Shown here piece after piece: positions 9,377 through 20,099 of a DNA stretch of 64,000 nt. The position numbers and the translations under genes were made by a program. How positions within the stretch are numbered: the stretch's first letter is position 1; each line of letters opens with the position of its first letter. Source of the stretch: Pyrrhosoma nymphula (taxonomy: Eukaryota > Arthropoda > Insecta > Odonata > Coenagrionidae); assembly GCA_963573305.1 (NCBI GenBank), contig OY754333.1, forward strand, positions 19,155,013 to 19,219,012, read 5' to 3'. Under the pieces are notes generated by a model that ran no database searches, was not told the origin of the DNA, and saw only the letters and a program-made list of their open reading frames with translations.

Positions 9377-10584
9377 GTAAGACCAACTTGCCATATTATC
9401 ACACTACTGGAATATTTTCAATGTATTTTATTCTTCAAGTTTCTTTCTTCTTCTGTCAGGACAAATATCCTTTTGTGCACTTCAGCCAAGAGCATTAAAC
9501 ACAACCCATTTTAGATTTAATGGCAGGTGCATACTTCGTAACTGGCCCTAGATTAAGCACCCTTTATGAGATAATAAAAATTTTCTCACGCAAGATCTAA
9601 ATTTCAGAGCTTTGGGCTATTATTTTCTCTTATAAGGTATCATCGGTGCATTTGCAATTAAATTCTTCTGTTGAGAAAAAAGTCATGTCTACCATGGCCA
9701 AAGGTCTCAATCGATGGTAATGGCAGCTTAATAAATTCCTTTAAATGACCCTTTAAAATTCATCGGTGTATGATGTGTGCACTCTTAAAACAAATTGCCC
9801 ATGTTTTGAGGAGTAAGTTTACCAAGTCACTGCCTTGGTCGTGGTCCTATTACTCCATTGCGTTTGAAGCATAGGGGACTAATTTTCAAGTGAAATTTCC
9901 GATTTAAAGTGACCCAGGCAAATATATTTCAATAGTCTACTTTCGTCAGACAAGTCTTGTGTTTTGAACTGGACTGGTCTTGGGAATGAGCTCTGCACGC
10001 AAAAGTCTTAAGGAGGAGATATAGAGGCCCCTATCAATCGGACACTGATCCCCTTTAGGGTTAAGGGCACCCAATTACGTGCCCCATGCAAAACTTGCTT
10101 TAGATTTCTCAACAATAGATATCTTAAAATATATGCACCTACTACGTTGCCACTGATTAATTGTTCCTCTTAGTTTCCAACGGTTAATCGTAGTTTGGCT
10201 TAAAGCGTTGCATTCGACACGCAAAGTTCTATTTAATTATTGGGCGCATGGAGCATTTGATTGAGATTCATTTCTTTGCGATCATGGTACCACTAATGCA
10301 TGTGTACATGGTACTACTAATACAAGGCATTAGTAGTACCATGATTGCGATACCTAAGAGTTTACTCAGTAGCGATATTATTAGGGTCCACCATCTTAAA
10401 CTCGAACGACTTAGACTCAAAGCCTGCGCGCGCAGCAGACTATTATGATTTCCATTTTATTTGTGTGTTTCATAAAACATCATCACTTGAGTAATCTACC
10501 GGTTAAAGGTAGGTTATGATGAAAGTCAGAGAATAACCAACAGACTCTTAAACGTGAAGTGCCCTAGGTATCTATCTACCTCTA
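9377..10584. other. Non-coding spacer
   Basis: No gene is seen apart from a near-perfect inverted repeat at 10281-10345, listed separately. Open frames are short. Confidence 0.35.
10281..10345. repeat. Inverted repeat, 19-base arms
   Basis: ATCATGGTACCACTAATGC at 10281-10299 pairs with 10327-10345 at 18 of 19 positions. A second partial copy of the left arm (ATGGTACTACTAAT) lies between them, so the unit is duplicated within the loop. Confidence 0.7.
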
Positions 10585-10975
10585 GTATTTCTTCCTTCAT
10601 CTCAGCTCAAGTCCTACCTTTCTTCATCCCATCCATAAAACCTATTCTCTTTCTTCCCCTACCCTGCTTACCCAACATCCTTCCCTCTATGATGGTTTGA
10701 ATGGGTAATGAAGGGTGATGGTTTGCTGAAGGCAAACCACCACCCTTCATTACCCCTTCCAGCCAAGTACCCTGCATTCCCCTAATCTCATCCACAAGTT
10801 TCCTCTCCTCACCAACTAGGTCAAGCACTTCCTCATTTGTCTTCCTTTCCGTCCACCGCACCTTCTCCATCCTCCTCCAAACCCATATCTCGAACGCCTT
10901 TAGCCTATGTCCGTCTTCCTTTCTCAGAGACCACGTTTCCGCCCCATACAACGCCATACTCCATATCAAATCAAT
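10585..10975 (-). pseudogene. LINE (RTE-like) C-terminal fragment
   Basis: The minus-strand frame (10607-10969) reads MALYGAETWSLRKEDGHRL, then KAFEIWVWRRMEKVRW, NEEVLDLVGEERKL and GRMLGKQGRGRKRI. The LYGxETWxL...FExWxxRRM...GRxxGxxxRGRxR series is the conserved region after the palm and thumb of many animal LINE reverse transcriptases of RTE-like type. The catalytic YADD part lies further upstream and is absent. The frame is open but is interrupted by a small palindromic insert at 10703-10755. It is the same family as the fragment at 53720-54025. Confidence 0.85.
10703..10755. repeat. Palindromic insert inside the LINE fragment
   Basis: A 24-base arm (10703-10726, GGGTAATGAAGGGTGATGG...) is followed by a TGAA loop and its complement to 10755, with one mismatch. 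In translation it adds about 15 residues between VMKG and TIIEGRM that related LINEs lack. Confidence 0.7.
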
Positions 10976-11095
10976 CTAAAATAACTTGTCAAACAGTGAG
11001 TGCATTTTTCACACCGCAAAACTTGCAAAATGGGAGGATGAGGCAGAAGTTGATATAGGTTCATATATCCTCCGGCCGTAGGTCAGGTCATTTAT

Positions 11096-11345
11096 CATTG
11101 GGCGTCGTCAATCCTCTCCTTGTTTCTTCCCGTCGTCTTAATTTTCCTGGGCACTGGTTTCCACACTTTGCTGATCGTGTATCCTGTATTTCGGTTGAAG
11201 TTCTTACCTACCAACCTTATCTCAATAGCCTCTTTAGTTAACTGTCCCAGTATCCGCTTGATCTGCAAAGAAGCTTTGCGTTGTCGAATACGATTTGCTG
11301 GTCCCGGCTGAGACTGTTCCATGATGGCTGACTTTTGGGGATGAG
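11096..11345 (-). pseudogene. Penelope-like element, GIY-YIG C-terminal fragment
   Basis: On the minus strand one frame gives KEAIEIRLVGKNFNRNTGY followed by TISKVWKP. The neighbouring frame just upstream gives QQIVFDNAKLLCRSSGYWD. Together these are the pattern I-x-F-D-x-A-x-x-L ... W-D-R-x-x-K-E-A-I-E-I ... N-F-N-R-D-x-G, found at the C-terminal end of GIY-YIG endonuclease domains in Penelope-like retroelements of arthropods. At least one frameshift separates the blocks, so it is a dead fragment. No reverse transcriptase is attached. The assignment is from family pattern recognition; some host or other element GIY-YIG tails share parts of it. Confidence 0.6.
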
Positions 11346-11759
11346 CCACTCTGATACATTTATTGAATTTTAATTCAATTTGCAGACCAAGGTTTCAACA
11401 TACAGTCAATATCAAGGTCAGTAGGTAGAAACGTTGGATGGAAAATTCAATCAAAATGTTGAGAAAGATGCATCAGGAGTAGCCAGAACTTTCAAGCATC
11501 TTGTTTCGTTAAAGCCCAAAAATATGTACAGGGGATGACACCTTGGTAGCTTAGGTAATTGGCTTAAGCACTCGGCAGGATATTGAGAGATTCAGGTGCT
11601 ATTCCTGGTCAATGTGAATGATTTTTCAATAAAAATTGTTCATTGACTACACAAAGTATTCTTCTACTTAATTATGGAGTACCACAAAGTAACATCTGAG
11701 AACATTAAGTCTATTAAATAATTGTGATGGCATTCTGTGGCCAACCTCAAGTGTTTTTT

Positions 11760-11990
11760 AAGTGACACCATCACTTAAAGAGGCCACCCCATTGGGGTCA
11801 CATGCCTTTTGCAGATGCCTCACTGAGGTACAGATGCTGCTTGGACTACCATTTGTCTGTGTCTTAACCTTTGACCTATCTGGCATAGGTGGCCCTAACA
11901 GGAGCATTGCTCCCACCAGTTCAGCTCTAGGGGTCATCGGAAAATACAAGCCCTCCCAACACGACAAGGCTGTAGTTCTTGGTAAGAGGC
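11760..11990 (-). pseudogene. LINE 5' region fragment (same family as 54655)
   Basis: The reverse complement contains GATGACCCCTAGAGCTGAAC and later ATAGGTCAAAGGTTAAGACA. These correspond to GTGACCCCTATACCT and ATAGATCAAAGGTTAGGAAC at 54690-54770. In the 54.7-kb copy this leader precedes an endonuclease-like segment, so the match marks the 5' end of an RTE-like LINE. Confidence 0.65.
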
Positions 11991-12042
11991 TAAAGCATTA
12001 AAGAACAAATAATTAATTATCAGGTGCCATTAATGAGTACTG

Positions 12043-12146
12043 GGCAATGGCCTGCCACGTTGGAACCACCGGTTCCCTATCAGTCACCGAAGTTAAACAT
12101 CATTGAATTGTATTTGGATGATTGATCTTCCGAGTGCTGCTGCCCC
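12043..12146 (+). pseudogene. 5S rRNA-like sequence (pseudogene or 5S-derived SINE head)
   Basis: The stretch GTCACCGAAGTTAAACATCA, then TTGGATGATTGATC, then GTGCTGCTGCCCC follows the animal 5S rRNA order: ...GTCACCGAAGTTAAGCA..., TACTTGGATGGGTGACC, GTGCTGTTGCC. The upstream CCTGCCACGTTGGAACCACCGG matches the 5' third loosely. Relative to 5S about a dozen bases are missing in the middle. The box A (AAGTTAAGC-type) and intermediate-element regions are recognisable but mutated. It may be a dead 5S copy or the head of a 5S-derived SINE. Confidence 0.65.
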
Positions 12147-12155
12147 TGTCTGCAA

Positions 12156-15066
12156 GTGACAGACAGTATGTGCAAAATGACATTAGCCATTGAAGCATGT
12201 TGAACCAAAATACCACTACTACCAATATGAGTACTTGCCTACCAATAAATTTTGTTGGTAGAGCAAAATCACTTGTAGAATGTAAATTCACATTGTGCAA
12301 TCTACGATACATAGAAAGTAAAATAGAATGCAGAAGAATGTGATCCTTTTAGGACAGCTGCATAGTTCACAATGGTGACTTGCACTTAGAGATGCATATT
12401 CCATCCTAAGTTCCTACGGCGTTCAGATAAATGCTTCTCCATTTCCTGAGAAAAGCATGTCCGCTAGGAGGCATGACATAGCCCCCGTGGCTCACCGGGA
12501 ACTACCATAACATAGAGGCTACAAGATGAGGGTAGAAAATGTTAGTCAGATCTACATATTTTCAACGATTTTGAGAGAAATTCTACCATCCTTTAAATAC
12601 AGCAAGTGGTATAATCAAGCATTCCGCATTGGAAAAAGTCGAACAATAAGTAAGAGCCATCTCATTTTCATCCACAGTTAATGCAAACATGGCAGGCTAA
12701 AAATATTCCAGGTTCATCTGAAAGGATGACAAGAATTGGCACAAAAACTTTTTTCTGTTTTTAGACATGAGAGTAGTCAACATCAATTAAACAAATAAAT
12801 GATTTTCAATGTATATAATTGTAAAGTATATGAAAATACAGATCACAGGTAACAATAAACAGCATAATTCTTCCAAACCCTCATTTCAAACCGTTTTCTT
12901 TCATCACCAGATCAAATAACCTGCATATTATGTGGCATACTTCAGACTACAATAGAAGTATAGCTTTAATTAAGGAGGCACAGCCAATGGACACAAATAA
13001 CCTTCAATTACCCTTCTTGTCCAAAATTTTGACCTTAAACTTCCCCATAAATATAGCACTTTTTTGACAGCAAAAATATTTTGCTCAAAATGTGGCAGTT
13101 TTGAGTTAAGCACCAAGGTGCTTGGAGATCACAAAAAAATTGCACTTTTGATACCTATAAACTACAGTGGAAAATGTGACAAATTTCATTTCATTTTTAA
13201 GATTTAAGGCTTTTTTTAAATGTGACTTTGTTCAAATTCATTACAAAATGACATTTACAATTTGATCACATGCTCCTTTAAGGCCATACACAAATATCTA
13301 CCAATAATGAGCAATGGTGATATGCATTTAATATACACTGGAAACTGTAAATGGCAAGACAGATGCTCTACCTTTACACTGCACTTTTTATTCGGCATAC
13401 ACGATGGTGCAGGGATAGTGTTCTAACTCACAGCAGCAAAAGAATACAGTTTAATTATTATTTCTATTATTTTGTACTGGCATACAGCAGAAAACAATGG
13501 GTTCACACAAATTCAAGACCGTTATGGTCAACTTTTAGATGCAGAATTTTGGATAAAATGTGTACCGTTTCTCAAGAAAACATGTATCACATAAAAACAA
13601 AAATGTTATGAAATGGCTTGAGCTCTGAATACACAAGTGGAGACAGCAGTTTAAGCAATGTAAATGCCTAGATGTCAACTCACAAAAAATGAGTCAACAA
13701 CACCATAATGAATTTAACCGGCAAGCTCCACATAAAACACATCAATGCAATGATACATATTGCACCACTAAATTTTAACAATGAGGCAACAGAATTTAGT
13801 GAATGATGAGCATGAAACGAGAGGGTGTTAGCTTGGTTGACAGTGACTTTTAGAGAACCTTCGCAGTACACACATAGCTACTGCACAATTAGCTAATGTA
13901 CATCTACACATATTTATATCACTATGTAATCAATCATGTGGTTCTTTGTGTGATGATTTAATTGGCAGCTTTTGAAGATGGGCATTGAGAATTAAATGTC
14001 AATATGTTAACTCTGAATGATGCAGTTTCCTGTTTGCTTTTGTAAGAGGAAGCATTGTGATATGGGAGTCATTTGGAGGATACCTACCAGGCGAAATATC
14101 GTTCAATTTTTTATTTCAGGTATAACAATTAAATTTTTTTCATTTGTTTTCTTTTTCGGGTAAAACTATGAAAGGCACTTCCTCTAATCTAATTTCAACA
14201 ATACATATCCCGAATCACCCTCTATAGTGGCAGGTGATAGCCCTTAACCATGAATGCCACTTATTCCCTTTCTCATCTCTTGTGCCATTCAACAACAATA
14301 AAACAAGGCCATTTCCTAAGGCTTCATGAAATGTTATTAAAAACTTTGCACCCCAGGAGGATTATCACATAAAAATCAAAATTCAAAGAAGATTCTCTCA
14401 TTAGGACTTTAACACTTTCAGGACCGCCCTAAAAATGGATACCTATGCCCAGGGGCCAATAAAAAGAAAAAATTTAATACGGCATTTAAACACACTTCTT
14501 TATCACACTTCAGGACGCACACGCCGCGTCCACGGGTCCTGGCGGGCGCACGCCAGGACGCAGCGTGTGCGTCCTCGGTCCTGAACGTGTTAAGTGGAGA
14601 ACTCCAAAAAATCTACTGGTGACATCAATTTTAACATTTACAACCAATACGTATTTTAGCTTTGATCTAGGCATTATTTTCTTCATAAAAACAAAATTGA
14701 TAGCAAACAAAATTTTAACTCCATAGATATTCTTACCCTGAGTGCAAATTATCTAATGCCCGACTAAAATGCACATTAATTATACTTAATTACAGCATAA
14801 ATGCAACAAAAAATAAAATGTCTTCCTGGAATGGTGATATGTTCCCACATGATGGCACTTGTAATAAGTGCTATTAAAATAAAAATTTATCTTCCAGAAT
14901 TCTGATATTCTTACAAATGATTCTTTTAGAATAAGCACTAAATTGATAAAGGAACATGATAACATTACAAACTACATGAGCTTCTTTTGCAATTCTGACA
15001 AAAATATGTACATTAGCAAATTTACATCATAACAACATAAGAATGGCACATAAATCATAAAATCTA
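12156..15066. other. Non-coding; includes the probable caspase 3' UTR
   Basis: AT-rich throughout. Its right part should be the 3' untranslated region of the minus-strand caspase exon. Complements of AATAAA occur at 14110-14115 and near 13387, and either could be its polyadenylation signal. At 12475-12515 a tRNA-like phrase (GCCCCCGTGGCTCACCGGGA) hints at a SINE head but has no B box. At 14512-14590 a GC-rich patch contains two near-inverted copies of a GGACGCACACGC-type phrase. No gene is seen. Confidence 0.35.
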
Positions 15067-15344
15067 TCAACATTTACCCTCATTACCAACACGAGATTTT
15101 TCAGTCTCTTTGGGTATTAAATACAAACATCTTGTGAGCATGCACACAAAAGAAGGGATCTGTTTCTTCTCATCAAAAGATGGGTCCTTCTCATTGAAAG
15201 ACTGATATTGAAAAGCAACTCGAACATGAACCTTGACCAGGATCTGAAGAAACTCCTTCCCTTTCGTTACTAAACTGCGCAATTCTTCACAGGGGCTGCG
15301 GATAAACCATGTGCCATTTTCCAGATTTCGCCATGAGTAGTAGC
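15067..15344 (-). CDS. Caspase, C-terminal (last) exon: end of the small subunit
   Basis: Caspases are cysteine proteases that cut after Asp and drive apoptosis and related processes. This exon follows a long pyrimidine tract and an AAAG acceptor; with one base from the previous exon it completes Gly and reads (G)YYSWRNLENGTWFIRSPCEEL. YYSWRN-x3-G-x-WF-I is the signature of the small subunit, whose Tyr/Trp and SWRN residues line the S2-S4 substrate pockets. It continues through KEFLQILVKVHVRVAFQYQS and KKQIPSFVCMLTRCLYL, matching the family's final helix and the KKQIPxxxSMLTKxLYF strand. A tail of about 15 extra residues (ETEKSRVGNEGKC) follows before the TGA. RSPC replaces the usual QSLC. 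The catalytic Cys/His exons are not in reach and must lie at higher coordinates. The frame is intact. Confidence 0.9.
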
Positions 15345-16903
15345 CTTTGGAGGGGGGGGAAGTCGTTGAAGATAAAAATCAAATACCCTTGATTGACAAA
15401 ACATTTTCAATAATAAGGAAGCTAAAATTAACAGAATCATCCAGAGGCAGATCATTTCATGATGATAATTGTTGAAAGGCACAAATATCCACCATGGTAG
15501 AGGCTTAGGGTGGAGTGCTGGTAGAAGGAAAGGGTATTTACGTTTAGGGATAAATTCAGCAGGACAGCACATTCATTTCCTTCAAGTTGTTCTACCTCCA
15601 TAGGTCCATGGACAGTTACTACCTAAATCCTAACCTTCAGATTCCAAGGTTCATTCAAATCCAACTGAGTCATGAATCAATGCATAAGTCATCAATTTTC
15701 CCATAACTCTTCATACCACCTCCTCTCCTTCACAGCATCTGAAACCCCCACTCCACTTCCACCTCACGCTCCATATTCTTCCCTCCCACCTCTCTCTTAA
15801 CCTACAGCCACTTCTTCCACCTCCAAACCAATTTCCCCACCAACCTCTTTTCTTCCTAGTTCATCTTCCTATCCACACAGCTTATCCTTCCAATTCTTTT
15901 CCAAATCCCTAACCTTCAAAAGCCTCCAACCAACCTCCAGCACGGTGGCTATTCAGTATTCTGAACGGCGGATAGCACTGGTGAGGGTCGAATTATTATT
16001 GCTCGGCCTTTGATACCGGGATATCCTCAATAGCTCGACCCTATCTCAAATACGGCGGAGAGGGAAAATGACACTTCTCCGGCTTGACTCGTTGCTATTT
16101 AAAGAGAAATGAGTTAATTCGCAGAGTGAAAAGTTTTTATAAGTGTGCAAACTTGGCATGATGACTGACATGCATTTCATGGCAATACTTTAGTTTTAAC
16201 TGAGTGAAAAAGACGTTCAGGCTGGTATGACGAATGTGGACATTAAGTATCACGATAGTTTAGAGTGTGACTCTGCTAAGATCAAAGATATTTCCAAGCA
16301 TATACGTACGCACATGTATATGAGGGCTTAATTTAAAACAGCACGCTATATTTATTCATACGTCATTTGCTTTGACGAATCATAATGGTAAACTTAAGTA
16401 AAAATCAACTCAAACAAGTACAATTTCACCCCATGAATATGGTAAAAATTCACTTAAATTGGGTTCTTCAAAATAATGGATTAAGTTTTCATTATCCACT
16501 AAAACCTTAATTGTTTATGTAATATCTAATCTTCAACAATTATAAGGTAGTAAAATTGTTTCTGCATCATTTCAAAGGAGACCGATACTTTTACGATGAG
16601 AGAAGTAGCGTCTATCTGCCCTTCTGATGCGGATTATTTCCCATTAGGAATTGAACGTATTTTAATTGCTACTGGCCACAGGATAACATTATGATATACA
16701 ATACAATAATTTCATACAGTATTTCTATTTCCTGAAGAGAGACAGTAATTCAGAGCAAAAACATCAATGACCTCTATCTCTAAAAGAAATCATGTCTATT
16801 TAATATGATGATAAGTAAAATTTTTTTCTGAAGTGACAGATCATTAGGATGTTGTTTTCCTTTCAAAAGCTAATATTCTAAGGCTCACCTTTATCCTTTC
16901 CAG
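15345..16903. other. Intronic/non-coding with pyrimidine-rich block
   Basis: Positions 15690-15940 are strongly C/T-rich on the plus strand without a clear repeat unit, perhaps a decayed LINE or simple-sequence tract. From 15945 to 16090 there is a short GC-richer segment with GGGATATCC and CGGCGGA words, of unknown nature. The end is a good polypyrimidine tract and CAG acceptor for the M13 exon. By position the block is both last intron of the plus-strand gene and an intron of the minus-strand gene. Confidence 0.4.
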
Positions 16904-17233
16904 ATTAATGGTATCAATACTCAAGGAGAAAACAACGCTGTCAATGACGGAGTTAAGGTAGAATATCGTGCATACGAAGCCCGCAATGGGCCTGAGGAAC
17001 CCCTGCCAGGATTTTGCTTGACATCTCGTCAACTCTTCTGGGTCAGTGCCAAAAATGTGTGGTGCAGCAAGTACCGACCTGAAGCCCTTCGTTTGAGGCT
17101 GCTCACTGGCTACCACTCACCTGGCAGATATCGTGTAATTGGACCATTTTCAAACTCAGAAGAATTTGCAAAAGATTTCTCCTGCCCAATTGGTTCTCCA
17201 ATGAACCCCATGAATAAGTGTGTTGTCTGGTAG
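16904..17233 (+). CDS. M13 metallopeptidase (neprilysin-like), C-terminal exon
   Basis: M13 peptidases are type II membrane zinc ectoenzymes that degrade peptides. The exon follows TATCCTTTCCAG and opens in phase 0: INGINTQGENNAVNDGVK, the family's VNGxxTxGENxADNGGxK block. It continues with YRAYEARNG, LPGFCLTSRQLFWVSAKNVW, then the substrate-binding HSPGRYRVIGPFSN (conserved His and Arg kept), EEFAKDFSC, and ends in MNPMNKCVVW with the family's C-terminal CxxW and a stop. The zinc-ligand Glu is present (GEN). The following Asp of ENxxD, which positions an active-site His, is Val, and NGG has become NDG. That suggests reduced or lost activity, as in some insect neprilysin-like proteins, or a decaying copy. 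The 109 codons have no frameshift. The HExxH exon is not seen within the upstream 7.5 kb. Confidence 0.93.
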   Translation: MNGINTQGENNAVNDGVKVEYRAYEARNGPEEPLPGFCLTSRQLFWVSAKNVWCSKYRPEALRLRLLTGYHSPGRYRVIGPFSNSEEFAKDFSCPIGSPMNPMNKCVVW

Positions 17234-19262
17234 GAGCAAGAAACTATGGTCCAACCCCAAGAATTATCTTCCACTTTTTAAAGGGAAAGAAATTAACAGT
17301 GAATCTCAAAATATGTGACACACTCCTAGTAAATAATGCAGCACGAGCATCACGAGCAAAGGACTTGCTACGAAATGAAGCATGAAAGACATACTCGGGA
17401 CTAGGGTGAATGTGTTCTACTCTCACAAAGGATTAATGGATAGGGTAGGCTAAACCGGGCAATGTGACATATTTTTAAAATAGTCTTGAGAGCATTCCCA
17501 TGAAGGCAACACAGAAGAAAGTCAATTGGAATGATTTTAGAGCAAACTTTATGACAGTACATTTTGCGAGGATGTGGTTTTAAGCATTTAATTTGAACTT
17601 AAACTTCAACTTGGTATCAAAAGACTAACAATCATGATTTCAACATGAAATTGAATGCGAATTAAAAGTTAATGGAATTCTTGAAACATTTCATAAATTG
17701 GAGAGCAAGAAATTCAAAGTTTTCATGCTATTTGCATTCTCAACTCAGTCTATTTAAGTCTTTGTTGACAGCTCCACAATTCAACTCACATTATTTGTGT
17801 AAATAGTCATCTTTTTGAAAGAAAGAATATTAATAAAAATGTACAGATGACGAGGCTGAGCAAATGGGTCCATGTTGCTTGACCAAACATGTGGAAGACT
17901 GGTAAATAATTAAGTTTTCTCTAAAAAAGATATAACTAAATAATCCTATGATTAATTATGTGAGCATTTACACATTTTCTATTATAATTATTTTAAAATA
18001 GAAAATTTTTCTATTATAATAGTTATACAAGTTTTTACAAGAAAAAAGAATTTCATGGGTATTTATAAGGCTATTGATGTTCTAATTGTTAGTTCAGCCC
18101 AGTATTTCTAAAATATTGTGCCAATTATTTGTTCTCAATAAATCCAATGTGATGATAGTTTTAAATCCCCAATTTATGTAAATGCACTCATATAAAACAC
18201 ACGGTGCATAACAAAAGTGGCAATGGCAAAAAATTTGTTACTTTTGGTGCAGAATGAAACTTTGTACAAATAGTTTTTTAAGTAAAAATTTTCCAAAGGG
18301 TAATGTACATATTTCTGTTCATAAGAAAAGTATTTCACTTCATTTAAGAATCTCATCAGGTTACTTCCTGTACATTCAGTGTAAGATTAGAGCAGATGAT
18401 GTAGAGAAAATATGTGAAGAACAATACTCGACAGGCCGAGGTGGAGACAAGCGGTTGACAAGGCCAAAAACCTTTTACGGTTTGAATGGCCACCTAAGTA
18501 AAGAAGTAAGTAATTAGATATTGAAATTTTGATCTTCAGTTTCAATCTCATCTTTTACTGTCTCATAACTCCAAATTTTCATCATAGAAACTAAAAACGC
18601 AATCAACTACATACTTGTTATAATCGAAATAATGTCACATGCAGTAGCTGCTATATCGGTACATAGCAATAGATAGGTGATTGAATAACATGTTGGTTTT
18701 TCCATTTGATTTTATTTAGTAACAATATTTACATTAAACAAATAAAGGTAACACTTATTTATATGCTAGGATTGTGGTGAAGTTGTGAACATTTTTTTAA
18801 CTATTTTGAATTTTTCACGAATGGAAACGTACTGAAGGCTGAACTGATTTGTTCACAAAAACTTGTCATTTTTGGCAGCTAAGCACGTAATAGTGAAAAC
18901 CCGTGTCCAGAGTATGTAAGTAAAGATTATTTTTCCTCCATGTTTGACAAAATTTATGAGAATTAAGGATTTCCACAAAAAAGCATAAAAATTCAAAATA
19001 GAATATGTATTAATTTGACAGGACTAATATGCATATTCATGAGGTATTTTCCATTTTTCTTTCCCATCATTCTTCCCAAACTTAGCTTAGCAGCTTCTTG
19101 AAACTCAATGGGATACAATAACATTTAAGTGTGAACATTTATTTTTTAACATGGAAGGAAATTTCAACATAAAATTCTTTTATTATAGTTAAGAACTTGC
19201 ATGAGTGATTAGTTTGAATAATACATGCAATACATAAGAGGAAAAAATTATCACATATATAT
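17234..19262. other. 3' UTR and intergenic, possible transposon scrap
   Basis: The left part is the likely M13 3' UTR. At 18390-18515 a plus-strand reading gives KICEEQYSTGRGGDKRLTR, resembling a basic N-terminal phrase seen in some insect transposon-derived proteins, but it is too short to classify. Otherwise AT-rich and empty. Confidence 0.3.
17832..18142 (+). terminator. Candidate polyadenylation signals of the M13 gene
   Basis: AATAAA occurs at 17832-17837 and 18137-18142, about 600 and 900 bases after the stop codon, in AT-rich sequence fitting a 3' untranslated region. Which one is used cannot be told. Confidence 0.4.
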
Positions 19263-19504
19263 AGGCACAAAATTCACATCACATTTACAAAAGATTTAAA
19301 AAACATTTTGACTGACAGCAAAAAAAGCCACCTCTCATCCTTATCATCTACTCTCAAGAGTTGTCAATATTGCACATCCCCTTAAGTGTTTTCGTCATTA
19401 TCACACGTTCGTTAAAAATGATGTGCCAACTAGAACATTCTCTGATTACATTTATCCATCCATCTATTTTAAGTTAAAATTATTACCCAGGTAAAAATAT
19501 TAGA
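19263..19504 (+). repeat. 240-bp direct repeat, copy 1
   Basis: It starts AGGCACAAAATTCACATCAC and ends CCCAGGTAAAAATATTAG. It matches 20874-21111 with five substitutions and one single-base gap. It has no coding capacity and lacks TG...CA ends, so it is not an obvious LTR. Confidence 0.95.
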
Positions 19505-20099
19505 TTAGATAGATATGGATTTTAAAGCGTTGTGCCAGGTAATATATCCACTATACTTAGAGAATGTATATTCCCTGGTAGCAATTATTTTGTCACATTT
19601 TGTCCTTTGGCTTCATTTGGCTCCTATGCGTAATCAAATACCGCTCTTCTTTTGTTCAGCGCAGCGCCTCTTGGTATTTAAAACCCGCATTTTTCAAAAC
19701 ACCCAGTTCTTCGTTCTCGTCAGTTTTCTCTCGGTTCCCAGCATAGATTTTGAATCTCTCTTGAATTTTGAATTAAGTATAGAGCCACAATTATTCGAAT
19801 GAATAGTATCCATTCCCGTTGGAAACTCATTCATGTTAATTTTTGTGAAATAAATATAAGTCCAGAGGAAAATAAATAGAAAGAAACTGGGTGGAAACTA
19901 ACCGCAAGGAGAGTTAACCGGAAATCTCTGCGATAACTTACCAAAGTCACAGGTCAATTTAACTACATCAATTCGTTCAAAGAGCAAATAAGTTTATAAC
20001 TCGTGAAAATCATGCTAAATGCAAAGAGTAAAGAATGTAATTCGTGCGATCATAATGCTAAATTTATTTTTCACGTCTCAATTTAGGAAAAAAATAAGA

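Noticed and set aside
9001..9402. Gly-rich minus-strand open frame of 133 codons
   Set aside because: It is the antisense of the C-rich Pro-rich exon. Long antisense frames are expected there because stops are rare in GC-rich sequence.
12475..12515. tRNA-like phrase GCCCCCGTGGCTCACCGGGA
   Set aside because: Only an A-box-like start is visible, with no B box or arms.
15690..15940. Coding exon on the purine-rich minus strand
   Set aside because: The translation is low-complexity Glu/Arg/Gly without a motif, in line with a simple-sequence bias.
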